This document shows positions 26,199 to 35,611 of a stretch of DNA of 64,000 nt, piece after piece. This DNA is from Pseudoalteromonas sp. MEBiC 03607. GTDB lineage: Bacteria > Pseudomonadota > Gammaproteobacteria > Enterobacterales > Alteromonadaceae. The notes beneath the pieces were generated by a model, which was not told the DNA's origin, searched no databases, and saw only the letters and a program-made list of their open reading frames with translations. Position 1 is the first letter of the stretch. Every line of letters starts with the position of its first letter. Both the position numbers and the translations under genes were made by a program. Where the stretch lies: the NCBI RefSeq assembly GCF_004792295.1, contig NZ_SRRY01000002.1, positions 372,001-436,000 on the forward strand, given 5' to 3'.

Positions 26199-27161
26199 AT
26201 GGCTAAAAAACGTAAAAATGATACCAGCTTAGATCCTTTTTCAACCTCTATTGAAAGTAGCAGTTTAGATGCATTGCTTGAAAAAGCATCTGCCGGTGAT
26301 GTTATCAGTATGCCTGCTCCTAGTGATCCTACCCGTCAAATTACGTTGGTATGTAAAGTGATCCCTAGCTCTGAAATTGAAGCTAAAACAAAGGTATATG
26401 GTAAAAACCGCCGAGTACAATCACTTCTAAACGAAAAGTCAGTTGCCGATATTCTACCTGCAATTGCTGAAGACGGTCGTAACCAGCACCCTGCCCTATG
26501 TTGGGATAAAGGTGACGAAATGCTTGTATTAGCAGGCTCACGTCGTCGTAAAGCCTGTATTTTAAGTAATTCTGATTACTTAGTATTAAGCTCTGCAGAC
26601 TTTACAGATCAAGATGCAAAAATTCTTGCCGTTTCTTCAGATCAATACATTGCCCCGAGTTTATGGGAGCTTGGTCAAGCATATCAACAGACCCGTGATG
26701 AGCTTATTGCTGAAGGTAAAAAAGGCTCTTATCGTGAAATTGCTGCTATTGAAGGCGTATCTCACACTGCAATTGCTGATGCAATCAAAGCTTATGAGAA
26801 TCTTCCAGCAACGGTTTTAAGCCTTTACCCTACTGCAAATCACGTAGGTCGTGAGGTCGCTAAAAAGCTCATAGCAGCTAAAGAGCGAGACGAGCAAGCG
26901 TTTACTCAGCTTGTTGACGAAATCAGTTCTGATGCTGAGCTTGTGGCTATTAGCAGTGATGACAAACGCGCTTTAGCTATCACTAAACGTTTAACGGCAG
27001 AGCCAGTATCGGCCAGTCGCCGTGAAGCAATACTTGATAGTGAATTTGTTGTTGTACAGCGCAACATTAAAAGTGGTGATCTATCTGTGAAAATAGATAA
27101 TAAAGTTATGACTGACAAACGCTTAGAGCAATTAACAAAGCTATTAAATAGCTTTAATTAG
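26199..27161 (+). CDS. parB: ParB partition protein
   Basis: 320 residues. The N-terminal ParB/Srx-like nuclease fold (QHPALCWDKGDEMLVLAGSRRRKACIL, about 103-129) contains the GSRRRKA box related to the CTP-binding motif. The HTH is SYREIAAIEGVSHTAIADAIKAY (about 178-200), and a C-terminal dimerisation domain follows. It binds centromere sites (parS) and activates ParA. Its stop codon is immediately followed by the second iteron cluster. The parS sites themselves were not identified. Confidence 0.92.
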   Translation: MAKKRKNDTSLDPFSTSIESSSLDALLEKASAGDVISMPAPSDPTRQITLVCKVIPSSEIEAKTKVYGKNRRVQSLLNEKSVADILPAIAEDGRNQHPALCWDKGDEMLVLAGSRRRKACILSNSDYLVLSSADFTDQDAKILAVSSDQYIAPSLWELGQAYQQTRDELIAEGKKGSYREIAAIEGVSHTAIADAIKAYENLPATVLSLYPTANHVGREVAKKLIAAKERDEQAFTQLVDEISSDAELVAISSDDKRALAITKRLTAEPVSASRREAILDSEFVVVQRNIKSGDLSVKIDNKVMTDKRLEQLTKLLNSFN

Positions 27162-27356
27162 TTAGTAAAATAACGATCTATCACGCTTTTTATGTTAGTA
27201 AAAGCGTGATCTGTTCTCCTGTTTAGTTAGTAAAATAATGATCTCATTTGGCAATAATCATAAGATCCTACCCTCTCAGATCACTATTTTACTAACTTAT
27301 AACCCCTTTACAGCTCTTTTTTGGTTTTCCTTACGTATCTTAGTAAAAAAGTGATC
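27162..27356. repeat. Iteron cluster B, downstream of parB
   Basis: Five near-perfect copies of the 17-bp iteron: plus strand 27162-27178, 27195-27211, 27227-27243 and 27340-27356; minus strand 27279-27295. The first begins one base after the parB stop. Iterons outside the core origin limit copy number in plasmids such as P1 (incA) by titrating or pairing Rep; the same role is inferred. Confidence 0.85.
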
Positions 27357-27576
27357 TGTAAAGCCCCTTCGTTGTTTATAAGTTGTTCATAACTTGTGCG
27401 ATTGCTGTTTGTTAAATCAGCTTTTTATGTTTTAAGTCGATTTGCTGTTTTATAAAACACTTTTTTACCAACTTATCAGCTCCAACCAGTCCAAAATGGC
27501 TTATTAGTGCTTTAGCTCATCGCCGATAGATCATATACTGGCAGAATTATTTTTTGTTTTTACTGCCAAAAACTTT
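27357..27576. other. Non-coding interval with a short palindrome
   Basis: Contains TGTTTTATAAAACA (27446-27459), a perfect 14-bp palindrome. A similar ATTTTATAAAAT lies at 24716-24727 before parA. Either could be a parS site, but AT-rich palindromes are common by chance. Confidence 0.35.
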
Positions 27577-30500
27577 ATGTCTGCTAACTTATCCAAAAAT
27601 GACTTATTAGCTATCTTTGAGGAAATCAAACAAGAGCAAGAAACCCAGTTTCCTCTTTCTGAACGATTCATCAAACAGCTATTTAAGCCGCATGTGTTAA
27701 GTAAAGCTAAAGAGTATCATCAGAACGGTCAAATCAACTGGTTAGAACACAATAGTGATTTTAGTGTTATAGATGCATCTATGTTTGGTAATGAAGGGAA
27801 TACATTTACCCAGCATATTGAGATCAGTAAATTACCAACTGGTTTTTCGGTTGATTCACACTGTACATGTGGTTCAAAAACAAAATGCCGCCACATCGCT
27901 GCAGTTTTACTTAAGTTAAAAATTGAACATTCAGGCAATTATGGCGAAGATTATATTATTAATGATTGGTTTAGTGAGCTTAAAACATTAAAGCAAGCAT
28001 CGAATGATACAGCCAAACAAGTTCTACTTTTTGTTTTAGATGTTGAAAAATCGGTTGTAACATTAACGCCTAAAATAGCTAATTTCGATCCCGATCATAA
28101 CTATACCCTTGGCCGCAACCTTACTGAACAACAATTAAATAGCTTTGTTACACCAACAGATTTACTAGAGTCTGACTTTCGACTTTATAGTTGGATCCGC
28201 TCGCAAAATGCCCTTGGTAAGTTAGAGCTTAAAGGTCAATGGGGGTTTGCGGCCCTGCAACAACTTATTGCCACACAGCGTTTATTTTTAGGTCGTTCTC
28301 GCCAAGCTATTAAAGCAGATACCATGCAAGCTCTAGAGTTTGATTGGAAACAAAATAAAGATCTAACCTCATTGAGTATGACACTCGCAGGTCAAGATAA
28401 TTGGTTATTATTAAAAACAACACCGCCTACTTACCTTGACCCTGATAAGCTAAAAGTCGGTCGCATCAGAACACCTTTAACTGCTGATGAAATTGCCTTA
28501 CTAGCAAATATGCCTGCAATACATAGTGAAAACTTTGATCGAGTCTATCAGCAGCTCAGTGATAATTTTGGTGAAGGGGTAATCCCTCATGCGTACAAAG
28601 AGAATAAAATTTGTAATGCGCGTAGTGTTTTTCCTGTCATTAGCTTAAATAATGATGAAGGAACTATTCGGTTATCACTTAAGTTTAATTACCAACGTTC
28701 TTTGTATGATTTAAGCCAAGCTCCTGCAGAGATTATTAATCAATCATTCGAGAATACCGTTGTAAATGAATTAATCAACCTTGGTTTTGAGCTTTGTAAA
28801 GGGGCTTTACAAACTGATTTTATATTTAATAAACAATCAGTTATACATGAGCACTGGTTAAAGTTTGAAATTATTCCAAACTTGTCAAAACGCTGTTGGA
28901 AAATTAACGACGATCTAAATGTAGGTAAAGCTTTAAAGCAACTTTCACTTCAAGTACAGCGCGGCAAAGGTCACCAAATAGTTAGTAAAATAGTGATCTC
29001 TGGTGTTAAGACGCAGCAGCTTTTCACTACTGATGATAAAAACTTTCAATCGCTTAACAGGCAAAGTGAGCAGTTCTTCTATTTTAATGTAGGCAAGCGT
29101 TTCGCTGTTATTAATAAAGCTGCCATAGCGCAACTAAATGAATACCGTGAACGTTTTGAACACATAAAAACACGTGATGAAATTTTAATGCCGCTGTCAT
29201 TTTTACCACAATTAATAGAGCAGACAGCCATTAAAGTGAATATTGTTGATGATACGCTTGATGCCTATTTAGCGGAATTAAGTCATTCGCAACAGTTAAT
29301 TAAAAAGTCCGATATTCAAGGATTAAACAAGGGAGTGCAGTTAAGAGAATATCAGCAACACGGTGTTGATTGGCTCAACTTTTTAAAACGACACCAACTA
29401 GGTGGGATTTTAGCTGATGACATGGGGCTAGGGAAAACCCTTCAAGTTATTGCCTTTTTGGCAAACGCAAAGCAATTACCTCAGGCAGGGCCAACTTTAA
29501 TTATTTGCCCTACCAGTTTGGTTGGAAACTGGCAAAGTGAAATTAATAAGTTTGCCAGCCACCTTAAAATTACTACCGTGTTTGGTGCTGCTCGCAGCGA
29601 GCAATTGCAGCAGTTATCACAGGCTGATTGTATTTTAACGACCTACCCTTTACTTAAACGTGATATCGCTTTTTATTCACCGCTGTATTTTGAAAATATT
29701 ATTCTTGATGAAGCGCAATACATTAAAAATGATGCTGCGCAGGTTTCGCGCTTAGTTAAACGACTTAATGCTGACTTTAAGTTATGTTTAAGTGGCACAC
29801 CTATCGAAAACAACCTCTTTGAGCTTAAGTCGTTACTTGATTTTGCTATGCCTTCTTTACTTGGCTCACAAGCTCATTACAAAGATTATTTCCAGACGCC
29901 GATTGAGCGTGATAACGATGTACAGCGTGCTGATGAATTGAAGTCTTTGATCATGCCATTCATCTTACGCCGCACTAAAGCACAGGTTACTCAAGAGCTA
30001 CCAGAAAAAACTGAGCTAATTAAAGAGTTTGAGTTTGAGGCAAAACAAAAAGAACTCTATACAGGAATTACAGAATCTCTTGAGCAAAAGCTTGTCGATT
30101 TATTTGCTCAGCAAGGTGTGCAAAAGAGTAAACTTGCGTTTTTAGATGCGTTATTAAAGTTACGCCAGATTTGTTGTCATCCAAAACTGATTGATCCAAG
30201 CTCTCAAGCTGGCAGCGCCAAGCTTGATTGGTTGTCTAAGCATTTACCAATTATGCTCAGTGAAGGTCGTAAGGTGATTATATTTAGTCAATTTACCATG
30301 GCGCTTGATGTCATTGCTGAACGATTAAATGAATTGGGTATCAGTTTTAGTATGCTCACAGGTCAAACGCGCCATCGCGATAAAGTAATTGCTGAGTTTA
30401 CTCAGGGAGATACCTCTGTATTCTTAATTAGTTTAAAGGCCGGAGGAACCGGTTTGAACTTAACTCAGGCCGATACAGTGATTCACTTTGATCCTTGGTG

Positions 30501-30720
30501 GAACCCTGCCGTAGAAAAACAAGCAACAGATAGAGCCTATCGAATTGGCCAAACTAACCCTGTGTTTGTTTATAAATTAATTATGGCCAACTCAATTGAA
30601 CAAAAAGTATTTAAAATGCAGCAGCATAAGCAAGCACTTGTTGATGCATTATTCACTGAAAAATCAATGAGTTTCACTCAGTTTGATGAAGATCAAATGC
30701 TTGCTCTGATAAAAAATTAA
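27577..30720 (+). CDS. SNF2-family DEAD/DEAH helicase with SWIM zinc finger
   Basis: 1047 residues. A SWIM zinc finger is near the N-terminus (Cys 96, Cys 98, Cys 104, His 106). The helicase core starts at about residue 590: Walker A DDMGLGKTLQV (about 612-622), DEAQ box LDEAQYIKN (about 710), SGTPIENN, and in the C-terminal lobe SLKAGGTGLNLTQADTVIHFDPWWNP and RAYRIGQ. Such proteins remodel protein-DNA complexes or RNA polymerase. It is the first gene right of the origin region and contains a perfect iteron at 28982-28998. The cellular role is not known from sequence. Confidence 0.9.
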   Translation: MSANLSKNDLLAIFEEIKQEQETQFPLSERFIKQLFKPHVLSKAKEYHQNGQINWLEHNSDFSVIDASMFGNEGNTFTQHIEISKLPTGFSVDSHCTCGSKTKCRHIAAVLLKLKIEHSGNYGEDYIINDWFSELKTLKQASNDTAKQVLLFVLDVEKSVVTLTPKIANFDPDHNYTLGRNLTEQQLNSFVTPTDLLESDFRLYSWIRSQNALGKLELKGQWGFAALQQLIATQRLFLGRSRQAIKADTMQALEFDWKQNKDLTSLSMTLAGQDNWLLLKTTPPTYLDPDKLKVGRIRTPLTADEIALLANMPAIHSENFDRVYQQLSDNFGEGVIPHAYKENKICNARSVFPVISLNNDEGTIRLSLKFNYQRSLYDLSQAPAEIINQSFENTVVNELINLGFELCKGALQTDFIFNKQSVIHEHWLKFEIIPNLSKRCWKINDDLNVGKALKQLSLQVQRGKGHQIVSKIVISGVKTQQLFTTDDKNFQSLNRQSEQFFYFNVGKRFAVINKAAIAQLNEYRERFEHIKTRDEILMPLSFLPQLIEQTAIKVNIVDDTLDAYLAELSHSQQLIKKSDIQGLNKGVQLREYQQHGVDWLNFLKRHQLGGILADDMGLGKTLQVIAFLANAKQLPQAGPTLIICPTSLVGNWQSEINKFASHLKITTVFGAARSEQLQQLSQADCILTTYPLLKRDIAFYSPLYFENIILDEAQYIKNDAAQVSRLVKRLNADFKLCLSGTPIENNLFELKSLLDFAMPSLLGSQAHYKDYFQTPIERDNDVQRADELKSLIMPFILRRTKAQVTQELPEKTELIKEFEFEAKQKELYTGITESLEQKLVDLFAQQGVQKSKLAFLDALLKLRQICCHPKLIDPSSQAGSAKLDWLSKHLPIMLSEGRKVIIFSQFTMALDVIAERLNELGISFSMLTGQTRHRDKVIAEFTQGDTSVFLISLKAGGTGLNLTQADTVIHFDPWWNPAVEKQATDRAYRIGQTNPVFVYKLIMANSIEQKVFKMQQHKQALVDALFTEKSMSFTQFDEDQMLALIKN
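28982..28998 (+). repeat. Iteron inside the SNF2 helicase gene
   Basis: TTAGTAAAATAGTGATC, a perfect match to the origin iteron consensus, in frame as V-S-K-I-V-I. It lies 1.6 kb from cluster B. Confidence 0.8.
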
Positions 30721-30847
30721 ATTTTTTGAAAGTTTTTTTGAACTAATCAAATTTTAGGGCGTCTATTATTATGCTTGTTGTTAAATTGCAGTTTACATAA
30801 GCATTATGTTGATTTCCCATTTGGTTACTAAATTTTAGTAATGTTAG

Positions 30848-30877
30848 AGCCAGCTCACCTTGAGCTGGCTTTTTTTA
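30848..30877 (+). terminator. Strong intrinsic terminator
   Basis: AGCCAGCTCA/TGAGCTGGCT stem, three-base loop, seven Ts. It lies 127 bases after the helicase stop; the interval could hold a long 3' UTR or a small RNA, but no promoter is clear. Confidence 0.85.
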
Positions 30878-30948
30878 TGCTTGCTCCCCTACTCTGCCGA
30901 GTACTAATTCGTTATGATGATGTGTCTTCAAGTTATTGAGTTTTCGTT

Positions 30949-32415
30949 ATGATTACAGAGCTAATTGCACAGATTAATTGGCAAAGTGTGGTACTTGGTG
31001 GTGCTGTAGGTGCAGTTGCAAGTGGTGTTATTTTTGCCTTGCAAAAAAGTCGCTTAAAAAATCAGTTAACCGAGCTGCAAAATAGCTATCAAATTCAGCA
31101 AAGCAATCTAGAGCAAAAGCAGCTGCAACTGCAAGAAAGCCAACTTTCGCTTTCACAGTTACAGCAAGATTACGCTGAACAGCGTGATGAATCGCAACAT
31201 TTTAAAACCCGTTTTGTAGAACAAGAAAAACAAGCGCAACAATACAACCAATTTTGGCGTAGAGTTGAAGCCGAACTCACTGAGACTAAAGCGGCTCTTA
31301 ATCAGCGAGATGTTGAATTAAGTACCTTACGCAGCACGATAGAGCAAAAAGAGCTGCACTTTAAAGAGCAGCTTAGTCATATCAAAGAGAGCAAAGAGCA
31401 ACTCAAAAAAGAGTTTGAAAACCTCGCTAACCAAATCCTTGAAGAGAAGTCTCAGCGTTTTAAAACTCTAAACCAAGAAAGCATCGAACAACTATTAAAA
31501 CCGGTTCAAGGTGAGCTAAAAGGCTTTCGCGATAAGATGGAATTGATCCACGTTGAAGATCTTAAACAACGTGCTGCGCTAAAAACAGAGTTATTGCATT
31601 TACAGGCTAAAAGCCAAGCTATTACTGAGCAAGCAGATAGGCTGAGTACAGCACTACAAGGACAAAAGAAAACCCAAGGTAATTGGGGAGAGTTAATGCT
31701 TGAAAATGTACTCGACAGCGCCGGACTGCGTGCTGGGGTAGACTATCAACGTGAAGTGTCGTTTAACACTGAAGATGGTCGTCTACGCCCAGATGTTGTG
31801 GTGTATTTACCCCAGCAACGCCATTTAGTTATTGATGCTAAAACCTCTTTAAACGCGTATACACGCTATGTAAACGCCGATACCGAGCTTGAAGCACAGC
31901 AAGCGATTAAAGAGCATGTAGCGGCGGTGCAATCACGTATTAACGAGTTAGCAAGCAAAGCCTACGATAGGCTACCCGGTATTAACTCACCTGAAGTGGT
32001 GATCATGTTTGTACCGATAGAGTCGGCTTTTGTTGAAGCACTTAAATACCAAAGTGATATATATCAGCAGGCTATCGAAAAAAATATCTTAGTTGCAACA
32101 CCAACAACGTTATTAACCAGTTTGAACATCGTAAAACAACTGTGGCGTTTTGAAGAGCAAACTAAATACTCAAAAGAGCTAGCCGCCCGAGCAGAGCGTT
32201 TTTACAACAAGCTCAATGGTTTTCTAACCAGTATGGAAGGGGTTGGTAAGCAATTAGACCGCGCCAAAGAAAGCTACGATAAAGCGTTTTCTCAGCTGTA
32301 CCGTGGTAAAGGAAACTTAATTAAGCAAGCCTCTGAGTTCAAAGAATTAGGGGTTTCTGTTCAAAAAGAATTACCCGCGGAAAGTGTTGAAAAAGCCCAA
32401 TTAGAGTTAGATTAA
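30949..32415 (+). CDS. rmuC: DNA recombination protein RmuC
   Basis: 488 residues. N-terminal membrane helix (VVLGGAVGAVASGVIFAL), then a coiled coil from about residue 35 to 160, rich in Gln/Glu/Leu. The RmuC nuclease-like domain follows (KTQGNWGELMLENVLDSAGLRAGVDYQREV, RLRPDVVVYLPQQRHLVIDAKTSLNAY, VVIMFVPIESAF). RmuC limits inversions at short repeats in E. coli; the mechanism is not settled. A strong terminator follows, so it is a single-gene unit. Confidence 0.93.
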   Translation: MITELIAQINWQSVVLGGAVGAVASGVIFALQKSRLKNQLTELQNSYQIQQSNLEQKQLQLQESQLSLSQLQQDYAEQRDESQHFKTRFVEQEKQAQQYNQFWRRVEAELTETKAALNQRDVELSTLRSTIEQKELHFKEQLSHIKESKEQLKKEFENLANQILEEKSQRFKTLNQESIEQLLKPVQGELKGFRDKMELIHVEDLKQRAALKTELLHLQAKSQAITEQADRLSTALQGQKKTQGNWGELMLENVLDSAGLRAGVDYQREVSFNTEDGRLRPDVVVYLPQQRHLVIDAKTSLNAYTRYVNADTELEAQQAIKEHVAAVQSRINELASKAYDRLPGINSPEVVIMFVPIESAFVEALKYQSDIYQQAIEKNILVATPTTLLTSLNIVKQLWRFEEQTKYSKELAARAERFYNKLNGFLTSMEGVGKQLDRAKESYDKAFSQLYRGKGNLIKQASEFKELGVSVQKELPAESVEKAQLELD

Positions 32416-32418
32416 ATA

Positions 32419-32460
32419 GGATACAAAAAAGCCAACATGATGTTGGCTTTTTTGTATCCC
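32419..32460. terminator. Long bidirectional terminator
   Basis: GGATACAAAAAAGCCAACA pairs with TGTTGGCTTTTTTGTATCC around a three-base loop, a 19-bp perfect stem, between convergent rmuC and the next gene. Confidence 0.92.
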
Positions 32461-32486
32461 AATTCGCTTAATTAAGCGGATTGGTA

Positions 32487-33191
32487 TTAGTTAATTAGTT
32501 CTGCTGAAACAATATCGTTGAGCATTAAAAAGTGGTTAAGAACAGACTCCTCAAGTTCGAATACTTGCGCTACTTTTTCGCCACTTGCTGACATCCCCGT
32601 TTGCGCACCTGCAAACTCTATATGTAACCCTAAACGTTTTAGAGTTTGGGCATCGTAACTATACATAGCTGAATCACGTTTCTCGGTAATACCTGGCATC
32701 ATCCCTATGATAGTAACGGCTTGTTCAACATTGATGATATCGAAAAATTGTCGCTCTGCGGTTTGCCATTTTGCAATATAGCTAGCAACTTCAGGAGGCT
32801 GTTCCATAGGCACGTATAGTGGCTGTAATGAGCCGCCATGCCAGCCTATAACGGCTTGCTCTTCAACAAGCACATGTGGACTAGCGGTAAGTACATAATT
32901 AGCGCAAGACGATGCACAAAGCTCGCGTACCACAACATTGAGTTGATACTCATGCACTAAGCCACCTAAATGTAGGCCGGCCATAACGTCGCCGCCTTCA
33001 CTATTGATCACTAAGGTATCTATTTGGTTACGGCTACTAACTAATAGTTTTTCAAACTCTTCGACACTTTTTTTGGAAGTTTCGCCTTTGTAGTAAATTG
33101 TGCCCGGCGATATCTCACTGATTTCATTCACTGCATGCTCTGTTGTTTTACAGCCAACAAGCAATACTGTCAGTAATAATAATAAACGCAT
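32487..33191 (-). CDS. Lipoprotein with ClpP/crotonase-like fold
   Basis: 234 residues from the ATG at 33191 with AAGG upstream. A lipobox (LLVGC) places it in the envelope. The body resembles periplasmic ClpP-like proteins: LVINSEGGDVMAGLHLGGLV, then CASSCANYVLTA, in which the second Ser is in the place of the catalytic Ser, and VIGWHGG with the likely His. Such proteins (COG3904-like) are common and uncharacterised. A proteolytic role is inferred only from these residues. Divergent from the DJ-1/PfpI gene. Confidence 0.7.
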   Translation of the reverse strand: MRLLLLLTVLLVGCKTTEHAVNEISEISPGTIYYKGETSKKSVEEFEKLLVSSRNQIDTLVINSEGGDVMAGLHLGGLVHEYQLNVVVRELCASSCANYVLTASPHVLVEEQAVIGWHGGSLQPLYVPMEQPPEVASYIAKWQTAERQFFDIINVEQAVTIIGMMPGITEKRDSAMYSYDAQTLKRLGLHIEFAGAQTGMSASGEKVAQVFELEESVLNHFLMLNDIVSAELIN

Positions 33192-33317
33192 TAACAATGC
33201 CTTAAAGTTTTGTTTCTATACCGCGCTCAGTTTAATAATATGTTATTAACGGACTGCGAAAATCGCATAGTACGATTTTTTGCTTGAGAAATAAATCCAG
33301 TTATTAGGAACAATTGT

Positions 33318-33893
33318 ATGAATATTGGAATTTACATTTATGATGATGCTGAAGTACTCGATTTCTCAGGCCCATTTGAGGTGTTTAGTACTGCCAGGCG
33401 TCTAGCGGATAATGACTGGCAAGTGAGTTTAATTGCTGAAAATGATAGGCCTGTACTTGCCCGCGGTGGTTATAGTGTAAACCCCCATTACAGCTTTGCT
33501 GACTGCCCTTTGCTTGATCTACTTGTTGTGGTTGGAGGTGATCATACACGAGAGCTAGAAAAAGCAGAGGTTCTTGCTTGGTTAAAAAACACAGCCACTA
33601 ACACCAAGCGTGTTGCGAGTGTTTGTACAGGGGCGTTTTTGCTTGCTAAAACGGGGCTTTTAAGTGGTAAAAATGTCACGACACATTGGCAAGATCAACC
33701 TGAGCTGGCTGCTATGTTTTCTGATCTAAACGTGATTGCAGATACTCGTTGGGTCACTGATGGTAAGTTTACCAGCTCAGGTGGTATTTCTGCTGGCATT
33801 GATATGAGCTTGGCTTTAGTCGCTGAGTTTATTAGCTACGAACACGCCTTGTTGACTGCTAAACAGATGGAGTATCAATGGCAGAATTTATAA
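33318..33893 (+). CDS. DJ-1/PfpI family protein
   Basis: 191 residues covering one class I glutamine-amidotransferase-like domain. The nucleophile elbow SVCTGAFLLAKTGLLSGK (Cys near residue 100) and THWQ are typical of the GlxA/isonitrile-hydratase-like branch, here without the AraC DNA-binding domain. The substrate cannot be told from sequence. It overlaps the convergent LysR gene by six bases. Confidence 0.85.
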   Translation: MNIGIYIYDDAEVLDFSGPFEVFSTARRLADNDWQVSLIAENDRPVLARGGYSVNPHYSFADCPLLDLLVVVGGDHTRELEKAEVLAWLKNTATNTKRVASVCTGAFLLAKTGLLSGKNVTTHWQDQPELAAMFSDLNVIADTRWVTDGKFTSSGGISAGIDMSLALVAEFISYEHALLTAKQMEYQWQNL

Positions 33894-34769
33894 TTTTTCA
33901 GCAATGTAGTCGGTTATAAACTGTTTTAAACAGGCAGCCTTTTTACTCAGTAAACGTGCGCTTGGCCAAATCGCATAAATATCGCGGTTTTCGCCTCGCC
34001 AGTGTGGCAATACTTGAACTAGTTGCTGAGATTTTAATTCATCTATTACCTCAAACCGAGGTAACAAAGCGATACCTTGCTCATCACAAACTAAGTATTT
34101 TACAAATCCAGTGTCGTTAAAAGTGCTCGCAAATCGGCACATATGGTTATAAGTTGCATTCGTTTGTGTATTGGTCAACTGCCATTTACTTCTTAGTGTG
34201 GTGCCAATTAACCTATGCTGTTTTAAATCAGCTGGCTCTTCTAAGGCAGGTGCCGAATCAAGGTATGCTTTAGTGCTTACAAATAAAGTATCAACACTGC
34301 CTAACTTTTTTTGATGAAGCATAGAATCGGCCTGTGGCCCTACTCTTATCGCTATATCAGCTTGGCTTTTACTCAGATCCTCAAGTTGATTATTAAGTAG
34401 CAGCTCAAGTTGAATATCGGGGTACTGTTTAGTAAATGCGAGCCACATTGGTTTTAAGAAACCATGACTAATATTCAGAGGTGCTAAAACTTTAAGCTTT
34501 CCTGACAATTGTGCTTTTTGCTCATTAAGCTGGCGATGGGTTTGTTCAAATTGCTCAATTAATTCAACATAACTTTGAAAATACACCTCCCCTGCTTGCG
34601 TTAACGTGCATTGCCTTGCTGAGCGGTTTAATAGCTGCTCCCCTAGGCGTTGCTCAAGTCGTTGTAAGCGTCTTGATACTGTCGCGGTAGGTAGCGACAA
34701 ACTTTCAGCTGCGCTACTCAGGCCACCTTGTTTAACAATCTGTATGAATAGAGCGATATCGTCAATCAT
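33888..34769 (-). CDS. LysR-family transcriptional regulator
   Basis: 293 residues. N-terminal winged HTH (IALFIQIVKQGGLSSAAESLSLPTATVSRRLQRLEQRLGEQLLNRSARQ), then the substrate-binding domain. The SVDTLFVSTKAYLDSAP stretch is typical of the CrgA/AaeR-like branch. It is convergent with the DJ-1 gene and divergent from tpm, either of which could be its target. Ligand unknown. Confidence 0.9.
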   Translation of the reverse strand: MIDDIALFIQIVKQGGLSSAAESLSLPTATVSRRLQRLEQRLGEQLLNRSARQCTLTQAGEVYFQSYVELIEQFEQTHRQLNEQKAQLSGKLKVLAPLNISHGFLKPMWLAFTKQYPDIQLELLLNNQLEDLSKSQADIAIRVGPQADSMLHQKKLGSVDTLFVSTKAYLDSAPALEEPADLKQHRLIGTTLRSKWQLTNTQTNATYNHMCRFASTFNDTGFVKYLVCDEQGIALLPRFEVIDELKSQQLVQVLPHWRGENRDIYAIWPSARLLSKKAACLKQFITDYIAEKL

Positions 34770-34866
34770 GTTCTCATTTATGCAATCATAGTTTGTTTAT
34801 CTTGCTATTTTTATCACTTTTGTAATTAGTTATCATGTTTTTATTGAAACATTTTAGGAGCAACTA

Positions 34867-35499
34867 ATGGACGCAACGCATTGGCATCAACGTTGGGAAA
34901 ATAACGAAATAGGTTTTCACGAGGGAGACGTTAATCGTTATCTAGATCAGTATTTTACTAACTTAAATTTACAGCAAGGCGATACTGTTTTTGTGCCACT
35001 GTGCGGAAAAACTCACGACATTCATTATTTGCTAGCGCAAGGTATGCGTGTTGTAGGGGCTGAGCTTAGTGAAATTGCCATTAAGCAGTTATTTGATGAG
35101 TTAAAGCTTGAACCCGAAATTAGCCAACATGGCGAACTATTACGTTACCAAGGTGCAAATCTAACCGTTTGGGTAGGTGATATTTTTGCGCTTACCGCGA
35201 ATGAACTTGGCACTATCAACGCGGTTTATGACCGTGCCGCTTTAGTTGCGCTGCCAAAGCCGATGCGTATTCGATATACCCAACATTTACTAGAGTTGAC
35301 CAATAGGGCAAAGCAGTTAGTGGTGGTATTTGAGTATCAGCAAAGTGAGTTTTCGGGCCCGCCGTTTAGTGTGGTAGCCGATGAGCTACATCAGCACTAC
35401 GATGCTTTTTATCAACTAACATTACTGTGTAAAGAGCCTCTCGAAGGTGGCTTAAGAGGGCAAGTCCCTGCCATGAACGTAGCTTGGAGTCTAAGTTAG
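34867..35499 (+). CDS. tpm: Thiopurine S-methyltransferase
   Basis: 210 residues, usual length. Family signatures: WHQRWENNEIGFHEGDVN at the start, VPLCGKTHDIHYLLAQGMRVVGAELSEIAI (SAM binding) and DRAALVALPKPMRIRYT. It methylates thiopurines and, in marine bacteria, probably selenium or tellurium compounds (family knowledge). The reading frame contains an iteron-like motif at 34945-34961 (L-D-Q-Y-F-T). Confidence 0.92.
   Translation: MDATHWHQRWENNEIGFHEGDVNRYLDQYFTNLNLQQGDTVFVPLCGKTHDIHYLLAQGMRVVGAELSEIAIKQLFDELKLEPEISQHGELLRYQGANLTVWVGDIFALTANELGTINAVYDRAALVALPKPMRIRYTQHLLELTNRAKQLVVVFEYQQSEFSGPPFSVVADELHQHYDAFYQLTLLCKEPLEGGLRGQVPAMNVAWSLS
34945..34961 (-). repeat. Iteron inside tpm
   Basis: GATCAGTATTTTACTAA, the reverse of the consensus with GATC at the right spacing. 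7.6 kb from cluster B. Confidence 0.7.
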
Positions 35500-35611
35500 T
35501 GCTTACAAACTAATGATGTGTAAATTCACACCCTAATTGTGCGTTTTTGTGGCTGGTTATTGTATCTCTGTGCGTGCACTATAGTGATAAGCGTATTTAA
35601 GGAGCACATTT

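Noticed and set aside
27446..27459. AT-rich palindrome considered as parS
   Set aside because: Single short AT palindrome, a similar one before parA differs in length; not enough to call a centromere.
33259..33279. AAAATCG/CGATTTT hairpin between the divergent lipoprotein and DJ-1 genes
   Set aside because: Located upstream of both genes, so a terminator makes little sense; short AT-rich stem, may be chance.
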